DNA of 20,997 bases from Kipferlia bialata (GCA_003568945.1 BDIP01000197.1:5136-26132); one strand, 5' to 3'; counted from the first letter of the stretch, positions 1 to 9,760 are shown. Notes: generated from the letters alone by a model not told the origin. A program made the numbers and translations.

Positions 1-19
1 CACCATATACATACACCAA

Positions 20-40
20 CCCCCCCCCCCCCCCCCCCCC
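20..40. repeat. C homopolymer, 21 bases
   Basis: An uninterrupted run of C near the left edge of the window. Similar C or G runs occur at 8516-8527, 9638-9720, 10485-10497 and 20960-20979. It may be real or a product of assembly. Confidence 0.9.
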
Positions 41-154
41 AAAGATAGACAATTATTGTTCTTCTGCCTTGGGTATCTTATCAGTGTTTGTCTTCTTCTT
101 CTTACAGTGATCTGACCTGTATCACATATCCTCTCCTCCCTATTTCCTGTATCC

Positions 155-196
155 TCACCCGCATACTTCCTCTCCGTCTGCCTGTGCTGCTGCTGT
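155..196 (+). repeat. Ghost copy of an exon start (acceptor side)
   Basis: This resembles 263-310, the acceptor and first codons of the exon at 277, including the CTNCGTCTGCCT core and the CTG repeats. It lies upstream of the true acceptor, as all acceptor-side copies in the window do. Confidence 0.55.
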
Positions 197-276
197 TCTT
201 TCTCTCTCTCTCATAGTTGTGTGCCGCTGTGTACTCTCCTATATATATATATATATATATATATTCCTTATCTCAG

Positions 277-649
277 GCTCCCTCTTCGTCTGCCTCTGCT
301 GCTGCTGCTGCTGCTCTTGCAACAAGAGGGCCGGGATGAAGGACGCCAAGATCGAGCTCGCCAAGGAGGTATATACAGTGTACTAATATATGTATTGAAT
401 ATCAATATTATATGTCTGTATTATATCATGTGTGTGTATGTATCTAAACCCCAGGCCGCCAAGAACCCACACCAGAGGCCCACCGGCCGCGTTGTTCCCC
501 AGGTATGTGACCCACATGATCTCTCTCTCTCTCTCTCTCTCTCTCCCCCTTGGTATTTCTCTCTCCCTCTCTCTCTCTCCCTACACCCCTAATCTCAGGT
601 CATGATGCCCGGCCAGATGCAGCAGGCTGTTTACGTCACACCCGTCTAA
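277..649 (+). CDS. C-terminal part of a membrane protein with poly-Cys segment (partial)
   Basis: Three terminal exons are supported: 277-368, 455-502 and 599-649, ending in TAA at 647-649. Acceptors read CTTATCTCAG, CTAAACCCCAG and CTAATCTCAG; donors are GTATAT and GTATGT; phase is kept throughout. The 62 encoded residues start SLFVCLCCCCCCSCNKRAG, the likely end of a transmembrane helix followed by a Cys run and a basic stop-transfer stretch. A hydrophilic tail follows (KDAKIELAKEAAKNP...) and ends MMPGQMQQAVYVTPV. Cysteines next to a membrane are often S-acylated, so membrane anchoring is a fair inference. I do not recognise the family; earlier exons are not in view. The Gln/Pro/Tyr-rich tail recalls that of the CUB-like gene at 9761-12340, but the likeness is too weak to call homology. 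Confidence 0.6.
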
Positions 650-976
650 GTCCACTCAGCACTCTAGTGAATAGAGTCTCTGTCTAGAGGATAGATGGAA
701 GAGTGTATTGATAGTGTCTGGACTGATGTCTGTGTGTTCCATGTATGTTCCAGCTGAACTGACGTGTTCTGTCTGTCTCACTGTATAAATATGTTGTTCG
801 TGTAGTGGTGGTGCTAAAAGAGTGCTTAAACGCAAGAGACTTACACACATACATCTATTCACACAGTGTCACATACACACCCAAAGTTAAACACACACAC
901 ACTGTCATCAACACACTCCAGTTGTCATACACACTCCTCTCTCTCTCTCTCTCTGTCTCTCTGTTTCTCTCTCTCC
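650..976. other. Intergenic region between convergent stop codons
   Basis: This 327-bp stretch lies between the TAA of the first gene and the TAG (complement) of the calpain-like gene. It has GT/CA-rich and CT-rich simple sequence (about 880-965) and no supported exon. It must hold both 3' ends; I saw no canonical AATAAA that I would trust. Confidence 0.6.
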
Positions 977-3900
977 CTACATCTCATAGAGGTCCATGAC
1001 ACCCTCCCCCTCCTCCATGTCGAAGTTCTTGCTGTGGCCAGCTGGGGTGAGGGCATCACTATGTATAATGACAAGACAAATATGTGTGTGAGATCCAATA
1101 TGTATATTTATGCATTTATAGTAATAGTGTATACAACGACGTACCACTGAGAACTCCATGTCCTAAACACATTACACAAGCCATTCTCATTTCCCACAAA
1201 CATTCTTGAATGATGTCCCACATAACATTACAATACTCCAAATGAGTCATGTATATACATCCACGTACCCACTGAGAACTCGACGTCCTCCTCCTCCCCT
1301 GGGGTGTGCCAGGTCTGGATGATGTACTGGCCTGGGGTCAGGTATAGTAAAGGGTACATGTACAGTGAAGTGTATATATTCATTGCATATATATACTGAT
1401 GACTCATACTTAGTCTGGATGATGTACTGGCCTGCGGTCAGGAGCGGAAATACTATTGAGAATATCTATTAATGTGTGTGTCTAATTCCTCATATAGTAT
1501 ATATATTATATGTACATACAAGCATGAAGTCTAACCTGGCTCAGCCCAGAATGTGTGACCGAGCGGTAGGATCGTATGTACTACAATACTGTACTACTGA
1601 TAGGGACGTACAATATATGTATTAATTTACAATAGTATACTACATGCTTACCTGGCTCAGCCCAGAATGTGACCGAGGGGTAGGGAGAGTCCTCCTGGGA
1701 CTCATAGACCTCCTCCTGACAGTGAGATATATATATGTGTGTGGGATATGCATATATAGAGAGGGGGAGAGTAACGGCGTACACCTCCTAACAGTGAGGG
1801 AGAGATAGACATAGAGACGATATACACATACAGACACATATATATATATGATTGTGTGAGAGAGCGATACAATGAGTCTTAGCTTTGATATATAACAAGT
1901 GTTAGATATATTGTGTGTGGGAGAAACGGATTCAACCAGCAATATACTCATATATTTAGGGAAAGAGAGAACTTAGCCTTAGAGAGAGTGGACTCACCGC
2001 AGACTCGAAGAAGTCTCCATCCCTGACCTCGTATGCCTCCTCCTCGTCCTTGACAACCTGGGTATTAGCATATGTATATACGTATGTGAGGGTATGAAGC
2101 ATGTATGTATGCCTCTTGAATACAACCTGAGGTGGGAGGATAACATACAAATATCCACATATGCATGTTTGTGGACATGAACGGTAGTGTTCTCACAACA
2201 TTACGAGAGAGGAAACGGGTGTATATATGTATAAAAATATACGTCCATGAACGTATGTCTATACATATATTACTGGCCCTGATGAGACATGCAGTACTCG
2301 TACTGTTACTGCATGCATATACATATATATATATTGTAGTATGTGTGTAATGTGTCTATGTTATTACTATACTGTGATACTCACCCTGATGCAGTACTGG
2401 TACTCGTCGTCCTCCACCTGGGGGTAAGGCAAGGCGGAAAGGAGAGAGTAGCATACATATAGAAAGTGAGTGAGAGAGAGAGCGAGAGACAGAGAGTGAG
2501 ACGTACCATATCTCCCTGGTATGCAGCTGCCACCATGATCTCCTCTCCCTCCTCCACCACAAAGGAGTACTGCACACTGTTCTCATAGTCTCCCTCGCCC
2601 ATGTTGTCCTGAGGGGTCAGGCATACTGGAACTACGTATTAATAATATATACACACTATATATGAATACAAGAGAGTGTATGTATGTATGTACAAGAGAG
2701 TGTATGTGAGGCTCTCACTCTCTCTCTATATATATATATGTATGTATACATATATACATGTATATGAGTATACCTCTGAGGTGCATGCCATTGCTGTCTC
2801 CCTGCTCCCAGAGGGGATCCGTCTGAACTTGATGGTCTTGCTGGCCTTGCACTTGGGGGGTTAGGATATTAGTTAGTATACACTATAGGAAGACACCAGT
2901 TAGATGTATGGGGAATATCAGTATATTATCAATATTAGCGTGTGGTCTTGTCTAAATCATGGGGGAATAACGCGTAGCTACATGAAGAGTAAAAGTATTC
3001 TACAGTGTAAATTTCTTGTGGGTATACTGTATTTATATATATATCGATAAATATACAGTTACCTGCAGCATGAGGGGCTTACCGCACTGGTCGTCATGGC
3101 CCACGCAGATGAGGTACCTGGGGGTGGGAGGATATATACATAATACATATATAGAATATATATTATTTATTATATTATTTATAGAATATATACATATATA
3201 TTGTATACTACTATAGTACTCTCATCTATACTACTATAGTATACATGTATGTATTGGGAAGGTGTCCACATAGGTAGATAAGAACTCAAACACTCTCGCA
3301 GAAGACAAGGAGACACTCACTTTCCAGCCTCGAGGCTAGTCTCCAGCCAGTAGCCAGAGTGGTAGGAGCCCATGTAGCCCTGGGGTAAGGATCGTGTTAA
3401 GATACTTGCATATATTGAGAGAGACAGTTTAGTAGTATTGTATGTATATATGGAGGAGTGATAGGAGTACACACACATATATACCCATACATATATAGAT
3501 CTAGAGTACACACCTCTGGCATCTCTGCCTCCTCGTCCTCCTCCATCACTGACGACATGCATATTGATACCTTAGTATAACCTGCGTACATATACTTCAC
3601 CTATATATCTCTGCGTATTATACCTATATGTATTAGAATATATTATTACCCACCTCTGGCATCTCTGCCTCCTCGTCCTCCTCCATCATAGATACGACAT
3701 ACATATACTGATACCATACTTGACCATATGTATATATAAATGAATACATATACTCAAGCATATATACCTCTGGCATTTCTGCCTCCTCGTCCTCCTCCAT
3801 CATCGTCAGGAACTCAGTCCCGTCCATCCTGCGCATGTGGCTGCCCTTGAGACCATCAGGCACAGAGAAGACTGGGGTTAATTAGATACATTACACGGTA

Positions 3901-6900
3901 TATACTAACTACTATATATATGTATACTAATATATATATATATATATATATGACTGCCCTTAAGACCATCAGGCACAAAAAGGACTGGGTAAGTAAGAAG
4001 ACATGAAGAGAGTGGAGTTAACTATGGTAATATATGAATTTATATATATGAAGTATTATGTATATATATATGTGTGTGTGTGTGTGAGTGTGAGAGAGTA
4101 TATAGAGAGAGAGGTTACACGTACTGTTGTACCAGGGTGCATAGCTCTCCTGCTCGTCCTCCACCCCATCCCCGTCCAGGTCCTGTGGCTTGTCACACAC
4201 CCTGATCTTGAGGTCGGTGTCCTCATCCAGGACAAAGGAGTACTGGGGGTGAGGAAACAAATCAAACATACCTATAATACTAATCATTACTAGGAGCGTG
4301 TATAGTATAGGGAGTGTATAGCGAGTCTACCTGGGGTGCGTTGTGTGGGAAGAGGGGTGCCGACTCCATGTCCTCTGGGACATCTGGCATGGCAACCACA
4401 ACCTCACTCAGCACTGAGGGTGAGGACATGGATATGGATAGAGTACTAAGCTTATCAGTATGATATATCTGATGTATTTAGGTCCACTATATACTATGTA
4501 TGCTACATATTCTAAACTAGTACTATATGGAGTACCTGGGTAGTACGACCCGTCCTCGTCCCCCTCCATGCCCTCGAGCTCCTCGGCATCATAGTCATCC
4601 CCATAGCAGAACTCCTCCTGGGGTGGGTAGATGGTATATCGTACACATCCAGAGACAAAAAATATATATAGTTCATAATATACAGTATCTATACAGTATT
4701 ATATGAATATGTAACATTGGGGTCATAGTCATCACCGTAGCAGAACTCCTCCTGGGGTGGGTATACAGTTCATGGTATGAACAACATATAGAAAATTTGT
4801 CCAGATATATGTATGTGTTATACCTCGAGAGGCTCCTTGAGAGAGCTTGGCACAGGGTAGGGGAGGTCGGTGGGGGGCCACACGCCATCGGGTCTAGGGT
4901 AAGACAACTAGCGAACCATCCATTCAATACCCCACTATAAACACAAATGAATTAGCTCTTGGACCCACCTAGGGAATGCCTTGAACCAGTCAAAGACCAC
5001 CATAACAAACCATAAGTAGACCAATAGACAATACTGGTATACATGTATATTCTAACCTTTGATATGCCTTGAACCACCCAATAGTGTCATATATTACACA
5101 TTAGTACAATATACAACGTATGCACCCACCTAGGGAATGCCTAGGACCACCCAACGACCGTTATCAGTGTAAGTAGCAGAGTGTCTCTTTATGATTACAC
5201 ATATATATAGGTAATACAGGTATTCAGAATGTACCCACCTTGGGAATGCCTTGAACCACCCAAAGACAGTTAGTGGTAATAGTAGTATAATATATATGAA
5301 TACACATAAATGAGTAACAAAGATATACCAATATACATATACCTTGGGAATGCCTTGAACCACCCAAAGAACTGGCTGAATGCGGTGTGGGGGAGGAAGA
5401 AGGTGCCGTCCTGAGGGTCAGCATAAGTATCAGGAACCAGTACAGGTATCAGTACAGGGATATGTGTTATTGTAAATACTGTATATACTATGATGACATC
5501 CATACATCGTCTGTGAACTGGTGTCTGGTGCACTCCTGCACAAAGGGGAACTGGGTCCACTCGGCAGAGCCTATTGGGTAAGAAACCAGAGGCTGTATTC
5601 AGATACCATATTCATACTCTATACCACGTTAAACTCACCGTCACTCCAGGGTCCCTTCCACTCCCCGTGGGAGCCCCAGGTGTTCCTGGGGGTGAGATGT
5701 ATTGACCGTACATGTTAAGATCACACTATCAAGTTCACACTATCAAAGTATATAACAATTATATACTATCAGTAATCGTCTGTATGATAGAGATAGCCAT
5801 AGGTAGTCACAGTATAGTGTATACGTATAGTCTGTAAATATACCTAAGCTTGACCAACTTGATGTCCAGACAGTAGCAATATACTATATATGTACTATAC
5901 GAATATGTATATAGCATTAATGTATATATACATACTGTACCTGAGCTTGACCAGCTTGATGCCTGTCTCCTGGTGGTGGAAGGTGCCTGGGGTGAAGAGA
6001 CAACACACATATACATTGAGATATACATGAAAATAGTAAAATATTATTCCTTACCTAGTGCTGTGTACTCCTGGTCATCTAGATATACCAATGTATACAC
6101 TGGTACGAATACAGTATATACTATTATAGATATAGTATGTACCTAGTGCCGTGTACTCCTGGTCTGACAGCAGGCCATAAGCACTGATATAGATAGTAGT
6201 CTATATACTAGTATATATATATAGTAGTGTATATACCTAGTGCCGTGTACTCCTGGTCTTCTATATACTATACTATCTATATACTATACTATCTATATAC
6301 TATACTATACACCAGATACTGCTATACATGTACCTAGTGCCGTGTACTCCTGGTCTGGCAGCAGTCCATGCATGGACACACCCTCATCCTCACACCCGGT
6401 GGAGCTGGGGGGTGAGTATAGAGTAAGAGTAACACAATACCCATATTAGAACACCTATATATACTACTATATATTTGCATAACAAATATAGTAACGTACG
6501 CTGAGACCCACGCCCCCCTTGAGAACAGCCTATAAATACCAATTCTTATATATATATATATATATATATAGCTATATATATAGCTGTATATACCATGCTA
6601 TATGTACTGTATGAGTCTAATACTAGTGTATACACGTACGCTGAGACCCATGCCCCCCTTGAGAATAGGACCCCCAGCCAGTTGAAGAGGGTGTCGGCAG
6701 TACCCTCCTCCAGGTGGGTGTAGCACCTGGCGCCTGGTGTTAGAGTATATATATATACATACCTTATATATACAAACTATTTTTCTTTACATATATATAT
6801 ATGTGTGTGTATGTATGTATGTATACCTGTGAGCACAGAGATTGGCTCCATGCCGATGTTGAGACCAAATGAGAGACCTTGCCAGGACCCATTGATCTGG

Positions 6901-9246
6901 GGGTGAGGATAGTATGGTATATAGAGTATACATATACAGTAGATGTATAGTAGGAGAGAGATAGTATATGGATAATTCATATTGTGTACGTGTCCAAACC
7001 CTGCCAGGACACTAAATTTTCTAGGCCTAATAGTAGTAATTACTATTGTCATCACCCACCTTGGCCAGTGTCTTCTCGATGATGTATTTACTATATACTT
7101 ACACAATATACATATACACATCACTGCATATGTCACTACATATATCATTACACATGCATACTCCTGCAGCTTGGCCAGTGCCTTCTCGATGATGCATACA
7201 GTATATATATAGATATAGATAGACATGTATAAATATTTCCCTCTGTATATATATACATATATATATAAATATGTGTGTGTGTGTTACCTTGGCCAGTGCC
7301 TTCTCGATGATGGAGGCCCAGAACTCATTGGGGTTCTTGCTGAGGGGTTAGAGTACACTACACAACGAATACGGGGATATAAATAGGTTTGCTGAGAGTG
7401 CGCAAGTTGATAGCATGTGTGTTTATATTTCGGGGAGAGACAGATACCTCCTGATGCATGGGAACCCGTTAACATGTTATATTAGGAAGTATATGCATAT
7501 ACATATTTACAATAATCTCTGTACCTTCTGATGAATGGGAACCCGTTGTCTGGCATTGGGAACTGGTCATCCACAAGGACATGTATATGTATACATATGC
7601 ATATATTAAAATATACAATGTTACATATGATACAAACATGTGTATATGGTATAGTCATATACCTTCTGATGAATGGGAACCCGTTGTCTGGCATTGGGAA
7701 CTGGTCATCCACCAGGACCCAGTACCACTTGCCCCTGCGGTACAGACGCACTCCGTACAGTCCTAGTATTGGCTAGGATAGAGATGAATATGTATTAAAT
7801 ACAAATGCTAATTCAGACGCACGCCGTACAGGCCTGGGGGTTGGTATAGTATACATGAGACATACATATATATATACACTTGCAACGGTGGTGAGGGTTA
7901 TGATGGACTGAGTCGAAATATATATAGTAATACATTATAGAGTATCCACATACACCGATACCTGCTGGGTTTATGACCTGGGGGTATATGGCCTGTGCCA
8001 CATGGGTTGGTGAGGTGGCCAGGGCAGACAGCTGGCCACACAGCCAGTCATTGCCAACAAGGCCCTGGGGTGAGTGTGCAGTGTGTGTATACATATAAAT
8101 ATAGAGAGAGAAAGAGAGAGAGAGAGAGCTGGCCACAGAGCCAGTCATTGCCCACAAGGCCCTATCTTATGAGAGAGCGAGAGGGAGGGGGAGGGAGAAA
8201 GGAATGGTGGAGAGAGTAGGAGAGATAGATAGAGAATAGAGCACCTGGCAGACGTCTGAGGGGTGGATGCAGTTGTCGAAGATGACAGGCTGGTTGGGGG
8301 CAATGGCAGGGATCCTTGGGTCAGTATAGTAGAGAGAGAGAGAGAGAGAGAGAGGTTGGGGGCAATGGCGGGGATACTAGAATCAGTATAGTAGAGAGAG
8401 ACAGAGACAGAGACAGACAGAGACAAAGAGAGGGAATAGTTGAGGCTATGGTTGGGGGACAATCCTAGTGTCAGTATAGAAGGGTGTGTGAGAGAGAGAC
8501 AGAATGACGGGAGGTGGGGGGGGGGGGCGTGGAGCAAGAGAGAGAGTGAGAGTGGTTACCTCTTCCACTGGACGTCTCCCTCAAATGCAACGTATATAGT
8601 GAGTATATTATATATATATATGTACCTCTTCCACTGTACATCTCCCTCAAAGGTGATGTAGTCCTCGACATACTCCTCGGGCAGCCTGAGGGTGAGGAAC
8701 AGACATAAGAAGGGATCAATAGTATACATACACAGCTATGACTTGGTATATATACTCCTCGGCCAGACTGGGGATGAGGGTCAGAAACCTCAGAAACCTC
8801 AGAAACCTCAGAAACCTCAGAGGACAAGAGTCCAATACACACATATATATGATTCTGTTTAGAGTCTTATGCTCCTCAGGAAGTCTTGGGAGAACTACAA
8901 GGCGTATTGCGACTGGTTGATAGGCTCTAGAGTCCTTTCAACACCTGCCATATACTGTATATACGTATACATGAAACACACATCCCACCTGTTGATCGAC
9001 GACTCCTCTGGGGGGAAGGTGTGGTCTGTGTACTGTGCCTGTGCATCCATGCACTGCCTGGACAGATGGTCGATCAGGGGCTGGTATCAGGTGAACACAC
9101 ACTACATATAGACACGGCTGACAGTCAATTTGAATATGATACACAACCCCATCCCGTACCATACCAGCACTGTCCTCGATCAGATACCGTGCATCAGAGC
9201 TCTCGTACAGAGAGTCGAGAGCGTCCTCAAAGGATAAAGTGGCCAT
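977..9246 (-). CDS. Calpain-like protein with altered catalytic triad (pseudocalpain), 28 exons
   Basis: A complete 686-residue family C2 (calpain) homologue, ATG at 9246-9244, TAG at 979-977. Exons: 9160-9246, 8989-9080, 8626-8685, 8245-8314, 7962-8064, 7663-7762, 7288-7339, 6827-6896, 6640-6733, 6334-6404, 5941-5986, 5639-5685, 5506-5570, 5343-5410, 4824-4893, 4536-4617, 4331-4413, 4125-4242, 3768-3871, 3321-3379, 3063-3117, 2774-2851, 2507-2608, 2385-2417, 1998-2057, 1652-1715, 1269-1331, 977-1041. Lengths sum to 2061 nt with phase kept at all 27 junctions. Calpain landmarks in order: FPPEESS, FEGDVQWKR, QGLVGNDWLCG (103-113), VDDQFP, RSKNPNEFW, EKALAKINGS, LRNTWGSHGEWKGPWSD, DDGTFFLP. The Cys of QGxxG[DN]CW is Asp109, the His position is Gln261, and the Asn is kept (Asn283). 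Two C2-like modules follow (about 420-532 and 570-680), each opening QYSFV and containing an AGKYLI or PGQYII strand. A regulatory or scaffolding rather than proteolytic role is inferred; Cys112 is displaced by three residues and unlikely to substitute. Confidence 0.9.
1139..1164 (-). repeat. Ghost copy of an exon end (donor side)
   Basis: This matches the 3' end and donor of calpain exon 1269-1331 (GTACCACTGAGAACTC). It lies downstream of the true donor in the next intron. Confidence 0.75.
1412..1442 (-). repeat. Ghost copy of an exon start (acceptor side)
   Basis: This matches 1309-1342 (GTCTGGATGATGTACTGGCC), the start of exon 1269-1331 with its acceptor CTGACCCCAG, here CTGACCGCAG. It lies upstream of the true acceptor. 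Confidence 0.85.
1533..1571 (-). repeat. Ghost copy of an exon end (donor side)
   Basis: This matches 1649-1685, the 3' end and donor of exon 1652-1715, with a TG insertion and one substitution. The copy keeps a GT donor (GTTAGA), while the true donor is GTAAGC. Confidence 0.85.
1780..1800 (-). repeat. Ghost copy of an exon start (acceptor side)
   Basis: This short copy of the 1706-1726 acceptor region of exon 1652-1715 (ACCTCCTAACAGTGAG) keeps an AG acceptor. Confidence 0.6.
2288..2312 (-). repeat. Degenerate ghost copy of an exon end
   Basis: This resembles the 2386-2411 part of the tiny 33-nt exon 2385-2417 (GCAGTACTCGTACT). Its donor is not preserved. Confidence 0.5.
3511..3689 (-). repeat. 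Two ghost copies of the 3' end of exon 3768-3871
   Basis: Copies at 3511-3548 and 3651-3689 match the acidic exon end (MMEEDEEAEMPE) plus a GT donor. The nearer copy is offset by 114 nt (38 codons) from the true donor and the reading frame between them is open. Confidence 0.9.
3952..3990 (-). repeat. Ghost copy of an exon start (acceptor side)
   Basis: This matches 3841-3880, the start of exon 3768-3871 and its acceptor region (CCTTAAGACCATCAGGCAC), with a few substitutions. Confidence 0.85.
4719..4763 (-). repeat. Ghost copy of an exon start (acceptor side)
   Basis: This nearly exact copy of 4587-4631 encodes EEFCYGDDY and keeps the acceptor CCACCCCAG. It lies upstream of the true acceptor of exon 4536-4617. 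Confidence 0.9.
4963..5268 (-). repeat. Ladder of four ghost copies of one exon end
   Basis: Copies at 5233-5268, 5124-5159, 5056-5081 and 4963-4999 repeat the end of exon 5343-5410 (encoding WFKAFP) and its donor. They lie in the 449-nt intron that follows, at roughly 75 to 110 nt spacing, and differ by several substitutions. Three keep a GTGGG donor. The true donor is taken as the first (GTATAT), because the acceptor-proximal part of the exon is present only there. Confidence 0.9.
5841..5866 (-). repeat. Ghost copy of an exon end (donor side)
   Basis: This matches 5938-5963, the end of exon 5941-5986 (encoding IKLVKL), with three or so changes and an intact GTATAT donor. Confidence 0.85.
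6052..6260 (-). repeat. Ladder of three ghost copies of one exon end
   Basis: Copies at 6234-6260, 6140-6178 and 6052-6080 repeat the end of exon 6334-6404 (encoding DQEYTALG), each with a GT donor. Offsets from copy to copy are 97, 94 and 88 nt, joined by TA-rich sequence. This repeats the very segment that carries the His-to-Gln position. Confidence 0.9.
6494..6530 (-). repeat. Ghost copy of an exon end (donor side)
   Basis: This nearly exact copy of 6634-6669, the end of exon 6640-6733, keeps the donor GTACGT and lies 140 nt downstream. Confidence 0.9.
7058..7195 (-). repeat. Two ghost copies of one exon end
   Basis: Copies at 7170-7195 and 7058-7084 match the end of exon 7288-7339 (encoding IIEKALAK). 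The nearer copy has lost the GT donor (CTGCAG instead); the farther one keeps GTGGGT. Confidence 0.9.
7444..7580 (-). repeat. Two ghost copies of one exon end, one 56 nt long
   Basis: The copy at 7525-7580 repeats almost the last 56 nt of exon 7663-7762 (encoding VDDQFPMPDNGFPFIR), offset by exactly 138 nt (46 codons), with an open frame between. A shorter, more diverged copy is at 7444-7471. Confidence 0.95.
7813..7840 (-). repeat. Ghost copy of an exon start (acceptor side)
   Basis: This matches 7743-7766, the start of exon 7663-7762 (CAGACGCACGCCGTACAG). Confidence 0.8.
8129..8164 (-). repeat. Ghost copy of the active-site exon start (acceptor side)
   Basis: This matches 8030-8064 with three substitutions. 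It covers GLVG-N-DW-L, and the copy also encodes Asp, not Cys, at the catalytic position. A (GA)n run separates it from the parent. Confidence 0.9.
8353..8482 (-). repeat. Two ghost copies of an exon start (acceptor side)
   Basis: Copies at 8353-8394 and 8449-8482 match 8291-8336, the start of exon 8245-8314 (IPAIAPN) plus upstream intron (TCAGTATAGTAGAGAG). They are joined by (GA)n. Confidence 0.9.
8516..8527. repeat. G homopolymer, 12 bases
   Basis: A run of G within a GA-rich intron of the calpain-like gene. Confidence 0.9.
8556..8590 (-). repeat. Ghost copy of an exon end (donor side), in frame
   Basis: This matches 8622-8656, the end of exon 8626-8685 (FEGDVQWK). The offset is 66 nt (22 codons), the frame between is open and the copy's donor is GTAACC. 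Confidence 0.9.
8752..8780 (-). repeat. Ghost copy of an exon start (acceptor side)
   Basis: This matches 8669-8696, the start of exon 8626-8685 and its acceptor (ACTCCTCGGCCAG), with small changes. Confidence 0.8.
8781..8820. repeat. Short tandem repeat, 9-bp unit x4.4
   Basis: Four full perfect units of TCAGAAACC plus TCAG, placed directly after a ghost exon copy in a calpain intron. Confidence 0.95.
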
Positions 9247-9432
9247 GGAGTTGTTGATGTTACACAATGGTGGGTGGAAGAGCGGTGTTTCAAATACCGT
9301 GAAATTCGGTGTTGTTTTCAGGTCAACCCCTTACTCAATTGGAGTTTTTGGCTATTGACTCAGCTTGGTCTAGATCTTTCAGCAGTCTCTCCCTGCCGGT
9401 CCCCTAGTCAGTACAGTTGGCTAGTACGGGAA
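9247..9432. promoter_or_regulatory. Probable bidirectional upstream region
   Basis: The region lies between the calpain-like start codon (minus, 9246) and the first plausible plus-strand start (ATG at 9433). It is markedly less AT- and microsatellite-rich than the introns and has no supported exon. Because the two genes diverge, promoters for both should lie here. No specific motif could be assigned. Confidence 0.35.
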
Positions 9433-9513
9433 ATGGTGTCGTCATCTAGTCTGCGGACACATACTGTGTCTCAGGCGGTGCAGAACACACTGATTCTGAG
9501 CTACATCATCACG
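9433..9513 (+). CDS. Possible first exon of the CUB-like gene (tentative)
   Basis: An ATG at 9433 opens 27 codons (MVSSSSLRTHT...LILSYIIT) ending at a GTGCGT donor. The weakly hydrophobic end could be part of a signal anchor. A second candidate coding stretch, at about 9578-9637 (SGLCESHRSLIYSLYLNG), runs straight into the C tract. The phase from 9513 to 9578 does not join cleanly, so neither is secure. Confidence 0.25.
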
Positions 9514-9636
9514 GTGCGTGCTATTGTGTATACAGACCTAACTACTTGTCAGTGCATGTAACACCCATTCACTCAAGTGGCCTCTGTGAGAGCCACCGCT
9601 CCCTGATATACTCACTATATCTCAACGGGCCGTGTT

Positions 9637-9637
<1 letters not shown>

Positions 9638-9677
<40 letters not shown>

Positions 9678-9720
9678 CCCCCCCCCCCCTCTCCCCCCCC
9701 CCCCCCCCCCCCCCCCCCCC
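9638..9720. repeat. 83-bp nearly pure C tract
   Basis: The tract is C except for T at 9675, 9690 and 9692. It lies in the unresolved 5' part of the CUB-like gene, in an intron or disrupting an exon. It could be a real G/C homopolymer or an assembly bridge. Confidence 0.9.
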
Positions 9721-9760
9721 ACCATTCCGAGAAGCAGGCACTACTAAAAGTTAGTAAAAG

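Larger units (their letters stand above)
1..276. other. Upstream intron/unresolved sequence of the first gene
   Basis: No exon could be placed with confidence. The stretch holds a 21-base C run (20-40), pyrimidine-rich sequence, an (AT)n run at about 241-264 and, at 155-196, a degenerate copy of the start of the exon that begins at 277. It is best read as intron of the gene that ends at 649. Earlier exons of that gene probably lie left of the window. Confidence 0.5.

Noticed and set aside
3511-3689. Extra genuine exons encoding MMEEDEEAEMPE repeats
   Set aside because: The copies lack an acceptor at their 5' side and only repeat a donor side. The protein is complete in phase without them.
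4963-5410. Evenly spaced near-identical units resembling a CRISPR array
   Set aside because: The repeated unit is the coding end of the adjacent exon plus its splice donor, spacers are TA-rich intron, and the gene is eukaryotic.
6777-7226. 149-codon minus-strand open frame
   Set aside because: It runs through calpain exon 6827-6896, introns and ghost exon ends. Only the exon part fits the calpain family.
8145-8537. Long open frame rich in Ser-Leu
   Set aside because: It is a translation of (GA)n/(TC)n intronic microsatellite and overlaps ghost copies and calpain introns.
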